From Kluyveromyces lactis (lineage: Eukaryota; Ascomycota; Saccharomycetes; Saccharomycetales; Saccharomycetaceae): a DNA stretch of 64,000 nucleotides. A program made the position numbers and the translations under genes. Of the stretch, positions 59,802 to 64,000 are shown piece by piece. The notes below the pieces were generated by a model. The model had not been told where the DNA came from, searched no databases, and saw nothing but the letters and a program-made list of their open reading frames with translations. Numbering within the stretch: the first letter of the stretch is position 1; the number at the start of each line of letters is the position of its first letter. The stretch covers positions 930,001 through 994,000 of the forward strand of contig NC_006039.1 in assembly GCF_000002515.2 (NCBI RefSeq), read 5' to 3'.

Positions 59802-59882
59802 AAGTACGGGACAGGAAAGGCTGCCAAGTACGGGTTTCGGTTTGAGAACAAACTGACAATTTGTAAGGGATGTGAAGTACGG
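59802..59882 (+). repeat. three direct repeats of AAGTACGG
   Basis: AAGTACGGG at 59802-59810 and 59826-59834, and AAGTACGG at 59875-59882. Starts are 24 and 49 bases apart, roughly multiples of 24.5. The middle copy overlaps the TGCCAAG site. The factor involved, if any, is unknown to me. Confidence 0.7.
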
Positions 59883-60006
59883 TCATATATATCACATCAA
59901 CGTGTGCTGATAGTAATTGGCAAACAAGAGGAGTGAAAACAACCAGCCAAGTGATAAAAAAGACGAGGGAGACCAAAAAAAATAACCTCTTAGAAAAAGA
60001 GCCAAG
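59822..60006 (-). promoter_or_regulatory. Rim101-type GCCAAG sites upstream of RIM8
   Basis: TGCCAAG at 59822-59828 equals the S. cerevisiae Rim101 site; GCCAAG recurs at 59946-59951 and, as GCCAAGAG, at 60001-60008 (Candida albicans Rim101 prefers GCCAAGAA). They lie 560-740 bases upstream of the RIM8 start, with no other promoter in between. RIM8 is a known repression target of Rim101 in S. cerevisiae and C. albicans. Confidence 0.55.
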
Positions 60007-60831
60007 AGATTAATCCGGAAATTGAGTTTTTCACTTGGATTTCGATTGTTATAACGCATTTTAAATGGAATGGAGAACTAAAAAAAAAAAGGAATGTTTA
60101 TTCCGTCGAGTTTTTGCCTATAAAAGCCGTTTTGTCGTTAAGTTTGCTTCAGTTTGTAGTATAATTCACTAGATAATGACACCGATTTTATGTAACCTAG
60201 CAATCTCATTGAATTGCGGCATAAATATCGATTATTACATACCTTTGGATACACCTCCACAATATTCGTAGCTAAAATTCTTCTTTTCAGTTTGTGTGTG
60301 CGTGTATGTGTGGCTCTCAAATTGTCCATATCTTTTGAGGTGGGTTACGACTGTCATACGAGTGTATTAAGGGATTCTGTAATGCAGTCAATTGTCTTGA
60401 AACTTGTCTTCTCTTTTTTCTACACCTTTAAAACAAGATTCAAAGATGAAGCTTAATTTTACAAAATGCACAGATTCGAGACTCTTTTCCATAGACCTTC
60501 TTCGCAGACTTCTAGTTCAAAAAATATTAAAAGCTACTATACACACATATACAAATGATTTAAAGAAAATAAAATAAGAAAATAGAAGATGAATGCGATT
60601 CAGTGAAGTTTACAATGAATCAGTTGTTGATCTATAGATACAAATAAGATGACGAATGGTTATTCTTGTGATTTAATTTTTTTTTATTTTTATTTTTTGA
60701 CACTCTATTGTTTCAATGGATGAGAAATGATCTTCTTTATTCCCAAGAGCATGTTAGGATGATAATGAAAAGTGTTTTCGACTTTGAGGAATGAACTTTG
60801 TTTAACTCTTGTGTATTAAGTATTCAAAAAT

Positions 60832-62169
60832 TCAATCGAAGGTCTTTTTGGTACCTTGGAAGGAAGCAGTTTGTCTGGTAGCTCCTAGAGGAGAAGCGTT
60901 AGAACCGGAACTGAATTCTCTACCTCCTCTGTTACCACCGAAGCCACCTCTACCGCCTCTGCTGCCGCCTCTACCGCCTCTTCCACCTCTGTCAGAACCA
61001 CCTCTGTTAAAACCACCACGTTGGTTGTTGCCGAAGTTTTGCTTTGGAATGGAGTAGTCTAATCTGACTGGTCTGTTATTAATGTATTCACCTTGTAGAC
61101 CTTCAAAGGCTTTAGTGGCATCTTCAATACTACCGTATTGAACGTAACCGAAACCCTTTGGTTGTTCAGTTTCTGGGTGAGTTGGGATACGAACAGAAAC
61201 AATTTCACCATATTTACCAAAGATCTCGTACAAGTTGTCTCTGTCAGCTTCGAAAGACAAATTACCCAAGAACAAAGTGTCAGATGGTTCAGATGGAACG
61301 TCGCCGAACTTCTTTGCTCTGTCGTCTCTTGGAGCACCAGCTGGCTTCGAGGTAGACATATCACAGTTGATTGGTCTTCCGTCAATTTCCTTACCGTGCA
61401 TTTCCTTGATAGCTTTTTCAGCGTAGGATTTGTCTTCAAAATCGACATAACCATAACCACGGGATCTGTCAGTACCTCTTTCGTACATAACTCTGGCACT
61501 AATGACACCACCGATTGGTTCAAATTCGGTCTTTAACCATTCATCGTCAATGGACCATGATAGTCTACCAACGAAAATAGTAGCTGGTTCACCAGCCAAT
61601 TCAGTCTTTGGCTTTTTGCTTTCAGATTTCTCTTCGTCATCATCAGCCTTACGCTTGTTAGAGCTTTTTTCCTCTTCTTCATCGTCATCAGATGAAGAGT
61701 CAGAATCAGATGAAGAATCAGAATCAGATGAAGAAGCGGAAGATTCTTCCTTCTTCTTTTCCTCCTTCTTTTCTTCTTCTTCGTCAGAATCAGAGTCGGA
61801 GTCTGAGGAGGAGTCGGAAGAAGAGTCAGAATCGGAGGATTCTTCTTTCTTAGCTTCTTCCTTTTCAGATTCGGAATCAGAATCAGAAGAGGATTCGGAA
61901 TCAGAGGAAGATTCTTCCTTCTTAGTTTCCTTCTTTGGTTCTTCTTCTTCGTCAGAAGAGTCAGAAGAGTCAGAAGAGGAAGAAGAATCGGAATCAGAAG
62001 AGGAATCAGAGCTAGAATCAGAGCTAGAATCAGAGCTAGAATCAGAGCTGGAATCGGAGCTAGATTCTGGTTCAACAGCCTTCACCTTCTTTTCATCTTG
62101 CTTCTTTTTTAGCTTTAGGTCCTTCTTGGAAACCTTCTTGGAAACCTTCTTGTCAGTTGATTTACCCAT
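60832..62169 (-). CDS. NSR1: nucleolin-like protein Nsr1
   Basis: Nsr1 is the abundant nucleolar protein needed for pre-rRNA processing and 40S assembly, the yeast counterpart of nucleolin. A lysine-rich start (MGKSTDKKVSKKVSKKDLK) leads into ~150 residues of Ser/Asp/Glu repeats (SSDSSSDSS units and E/K blocks), CK2 target type. RRM1 (~192-270) has RNP2 IFVGRL and RNP1 RGYGYVDF. RRM2 (~290-365) has LFLGNL and KGFGYVQY. The C terminus is a Gly/Arg (RGG) domain (NRGGSDRGGRGGRGGSRG) ending SFQGTKKTFD, almost the same as S. cerevisiae (FAGSKKTFD). It is 445 residues against 414. Codon use is biased as in highly expressed genes. Long antisense frames across the Ser-rich repeats are shadows. Confidence 0.97.
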   Translation of the reverse strand: MGKSTDKKVSKKVSKKDLKLKKKQDEKKVKAVEPESSSDSSSDSSSDSSSDSSSDSSSDSDSSSSSDSSDSSDEEEEPKKETKKEESSSDSESSSDSDSESEKEEAKKEESSDSDSSSDSSSDSDSDSDEEEEKKEEKKKEESSASSSDSDSSSDSDSSSDDDEEEEKSSNKRKADDDEEKSESKKPKTELAGEPATIFVGRLSWSIDDEWLKTEFEPIGGVISARVMYERGTDRSRGYGYVDFEDKSYAEKAIKEMHGKEIDGRPINCDMSTSKPAGAPRDDRAKKFGDVPSEPSDTLFLGNLSFEADRDNLYEIFGKYGEIVSVRIPTHPETEQPKGFGYVQYGSIEDATKAFEGLQGEYINNRPVRLDYSIPKQNFGNNQRGGFNRGGSDRGGRGGRGGSRGGRGGFGGNRGGREFSSGSNASPLGATRQTASFQGTKKTFD

Positions 62170-63073
62170 TATGTGAATTGTATGTTTGAGCGATGATATT
62201 ATTCTGTACTCTGTTAATAGATAATCAACAAGACTCGATGCTACAAGAATTGCGTTTCAAAATAGCGTTATATCAATAAATGTTAGTTAATGAAGAAGTG
62301 TTACTGAGCAGGTATAACTTATCTTCTCTTATAACAAACTTCTTTTTCCAATGCGATGAGCTGAAGAGTACAGAGACAATAATTTTTCACTTAAATCGTT
62401 TCTTTTCCGTTTTTGTTTGGGTTTTTTTCACTGAAAAAACTTTTCATCACATTTTTTATTGAAAAGAAATTACCATGAAAATTCGTGATAATTTGGTGCG
62501 AGGTATGGGTTCTTTTAATTTCTGGCGCGCGACTGCGTTCTCTCCAAGGTTGTATTCCTCTGATCCGATGGCAGTTGATGAAATGTCAACTGTGAATAAT
62601 CAGTGATGAATAGATGAAGAAAACCTACAAAGCAGATATTCATGACATATAGTTATTAAATTATAGTGAAAATGGTTTTAAATTACGAGAGAGTATTGAT
62701 GTTAGTTTGTAATCTATTAAAAAGTACATAAAGGTATACGTCACAAAATACACTTTATAATTGTCCTCAATAATTTCTTAGTTCATTGCCCAATATACTT
62801 ATAGAAAAAAACCGAGAGACTTTTATAATCGATAGTGCACCCACCTTGTGTTGAAAGAACATGGGAAAAAATATTTAGGGTCAAAGGATTTGCTTCCTTT
62901 AAGTAAAACAGGAGAAATAGAGATGCAGATATATCAGTGTTTAAATTAATGTTTGTGTCAAAATTGAAGGTAAGAATGAACTTGAAATGGTTAGTGTTGG
63001 GTTAGAGCTTTAAATACGATGAGATTGATGCCCGATAATAATTTCTCAATTGTATTTATTCTTCGCAATAAAC
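62170..63073. other. intergenic, NSR1 promoter and 3' end of wall-protein gene
   Basis: 904 AT-rich bases. Apart from PAC/RRPE, a GGCGCGCGAC stretch at about 62523-62532 stands out in AT-rich surroundings. No gene seen; the 60-codon frame at 62280-62462 runs through the promoter. Confidence 0.55.
62353..62446 (-). promoter_or_regulatory. PAC and RRPE motifs upstream of NSR1
   Basis: GCGATGAGCTGAA at 62353-62365 is a full PAC match, and TGAAAAAACTTTTCA at 62432-62446 is RRPE-like, 185-280 bases upstream of the start. This is the promoter code of the ribosome-biogenesis regulon, to which NSR1 belongs. Confidence 0.7.
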
Positions 63074-64000
63074 TCAGAGTAGAGAGATTAATCCCAGAAA
63101 TACTCCAAATATTGTTGAAGATCTTGCGTTTATGGAAGAAGCAACACCTTGAAATATTGAAATCGAAGAAACTGCTCCAAAGCTTACCGTAGAAGAACTT
63201 TGTTCTGTGTCTGTTTTTGGTGCTTGAGAGGTAAAAGATTCCAATGAAGGTTCCATAGGTTCCGTAGTTTCATTTGGTGCTGATGATGGTGAAGAGTTTG
63301 ATGGTGAAGTTGAAGTTGTTAGATCAGTGACTGGAACAGTGACTGTACTTGTAACAGTCGTACAGCGTGTTCCATAACAGTTCTCTGATGTGATGGTAGT
63401 TTCTGAAAGTGGTGTGGAATAGATCTCTGTTGTTTCGGTGGTACCTGATTCAGTACTTGCCTCAACATTTGTTTCAATACTTGATTCAATAGTTGGTTCA
63501 GTAGTTTTAAATGAATCAGTTTTTATTTCTGATGTTGTAATTGTTTGGATTAACTCAGAAGTTGTGCTTTCAAGGACTGGAGTGTCACTTGTTACAGTAT
63601 CTGCACATTCTTCACGATTGGAGCATACAATAGTCGTTTCAGTTGATATTTCCGTCTCAGTCGTAGAGATATCAGAAGTAATAATTGTGCTCAAGGTCGT
63701 TGGAATGGGGGTTGGAAGAGTAGTAGTTTCAGATTCAGTAATTTCAGTAGAAATGCTAGCGGTAGATGGGATTGTTTCAGATTCGGTACGTCCAGTCGAA
63801 CTACTCAATGTGGACGGGGTTGTATCAGGGAGAGTTGTGGTAAAAGATGGTGGTGGTGCTATGGTAGTGACGGAAGAAGTACTTGATTCAGAATCAGTGT
63901 CTGTGGTAGAACTTATCATGCTTGAGGAGCTAGAAGAGGAGCTGCTTGAAAGCGTAGTGGAAGTACTATGGGTGTCGCAGCTTGGACATACAGTAGAAGT
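63074..64000 (-). CDS. Ser/Thr-rich GPI-anchored cell-wall protein, C-terminal part (runs off the right edge)
   Basis: The last 308 residues of a secreted mannoprotein; the frame is open to the window edge, so the start at the Met at 63919 is not the true one. More than half of the residues are Ser, Thr, Glu or Pro. Irregular repeats such as TTETEIS, ESETIPSTAS and TTEPTIESSIE suggest heavy O-glycosylation. Scattered Cys occur in VCPSCDT, CSNREECAD and NCYGTRCTT. The C terminus is a typical GPI signal: a small-residue region (SSINARSS) followed by a hydrophobic tail (TIFGVFLGLISLL) and stop. The signal peptide and any N-terminal functional domain lie outside. It could be a structural wall protein or the stalk of an adhesin; no family can be named from this part. 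Confidence 0.85.
   Translation of the reverse strand, partial: TSTVCPSCDTHSTSTTLSSSSSSSSSSMISSTTDTDSESSTSSVTTIAPPPSFTTTLPDTTPSTLSSSTGRTESETIPSTASISTEITESETTTLPTPIPTTLSTIITSDISTTETEISTETTIVCSNREECADTVTSDTPVLESTTSELIQTITTSEIKTDSFKTTEPTIESSIETNVEASTESGTTETTEIYSTPLSETTITSENCYGTRCTTVTSTVTVPVTDLTTSTSPSNSSPSSAPNETTEPMEPSLESFTSQAPKTDTEQSSSTVSFGAVSSISIFQGVASSINARSSTIFGVFLGLISLL

Larger units (their letters stand above)
59265..60831. other. long intergenic region, RIM8 promoter and NSR1 3' end
   Basis: 1.57 kb without a convincing gene. It holds Rim101-type sites and a triple AAGTACGG repeat (listed), A-tracts near 59570-59640 and 60080-60090, and a TATAAAAG box near 60121. An 80-codon frame at 60214-60456 (+) and a 63-codon frame opposite it (60138-60329) overlap and look random. 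No tRNA or snoRNA recognised. Confidence 0.6.

Noticed and set aside
60138-60456. Small frames opposite each other in the RIM8-NSR1 gap, and a GTATGT near 60308
   Set aside because: No conserved peptide, no branch site TACTAAC downstream, and the two frames overlap antiparallel as random frames do.
61502-62176. Long open frames antisense to NSR1 (for example 224 codons)
   Set aside because: They mirror the Ser/Asp/Glu codon repeats of NSR1; such TCA/GAA repeats stay open in several frames.

Overview
This is nuclear DNA from a budding yeast of the Saccharomycetaceae. Genes are dense and nearly intronless, intergenic DNA is AT-rich, and almost every protein has a clear Saccharomyces cerevisiae counterpart. 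Gene order points to a lineage that did not undergo the whole-genome duplication (a Kluyveromyces-like genus fits, but I cannot fix the species). Genes that sit on two separate sister regions in S. cerevisiae are interleaved here on one: YHR043-049 genes with YDR279-282 genes, RSN1 with ATG19, and YNL081-084 genes with YIL139-142 genes.

Layout: 1-8.8 kb, GCN2 (cut by the window edge), DPP1, a YIM1-like oxidoreductase, ZIP1, MGP12. 9.1-15.5 kb, PPR1/BRE2 and SNX4/TAD2. 15.7-28.5 kb, FSH1, an APE2/AAP1 aminopeptidase with a hidden upstream exon, a YHR045W-like ER protein, RNH202, RRP45, a small membrane protein, a DOG-type phosphatase, MRX10. 29.4-34.9 kb, RSN1 and an ATG19-type autophagy receptor carrying a ZZ zinc finger. 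35.5-40.9 kb, SUP45, MAK5, BMT2. 41-57 kb, SWS2, PMS1, REV7, SAL1, a mitochondrial ACOT9-type thioesterase, AXL2, END3, CCT2. 57.5-64 kb, RIM8, NSR1 and a Ser/Thr-rich GPI-anchored wall protein cut by the right edge.

The most interesting points are these. (1) The aminopeptidase has a mitochondrial-presequence exon about 0.9 kb upstream, joined by a GTATGT intron that itself contains a second start codon behind a Reb1-like site, so one gene probably makes mitochondrial and cytosolic forms. (2) The YHR045W-like protein reads as a membrane-anchored, degenerate adenylate-forming (ANL) domain without its C-terminal lid. (3) The Atg19 homologue keeps an NBR1-like ZZ finger. (4) The RIM8 promoter carries Rim101-type GCCAAG sites. 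Ribosome-biogenesis promoters (RRP45, MAK5/BMT2, NSR1) carry PAC/RRPE motifs, ZIP1 carries a meiotic URS1 site and RNH202 an MCB box. I found no tRNA, rRNA, transposon, LTR element, CRISPR array or convincing centromere.
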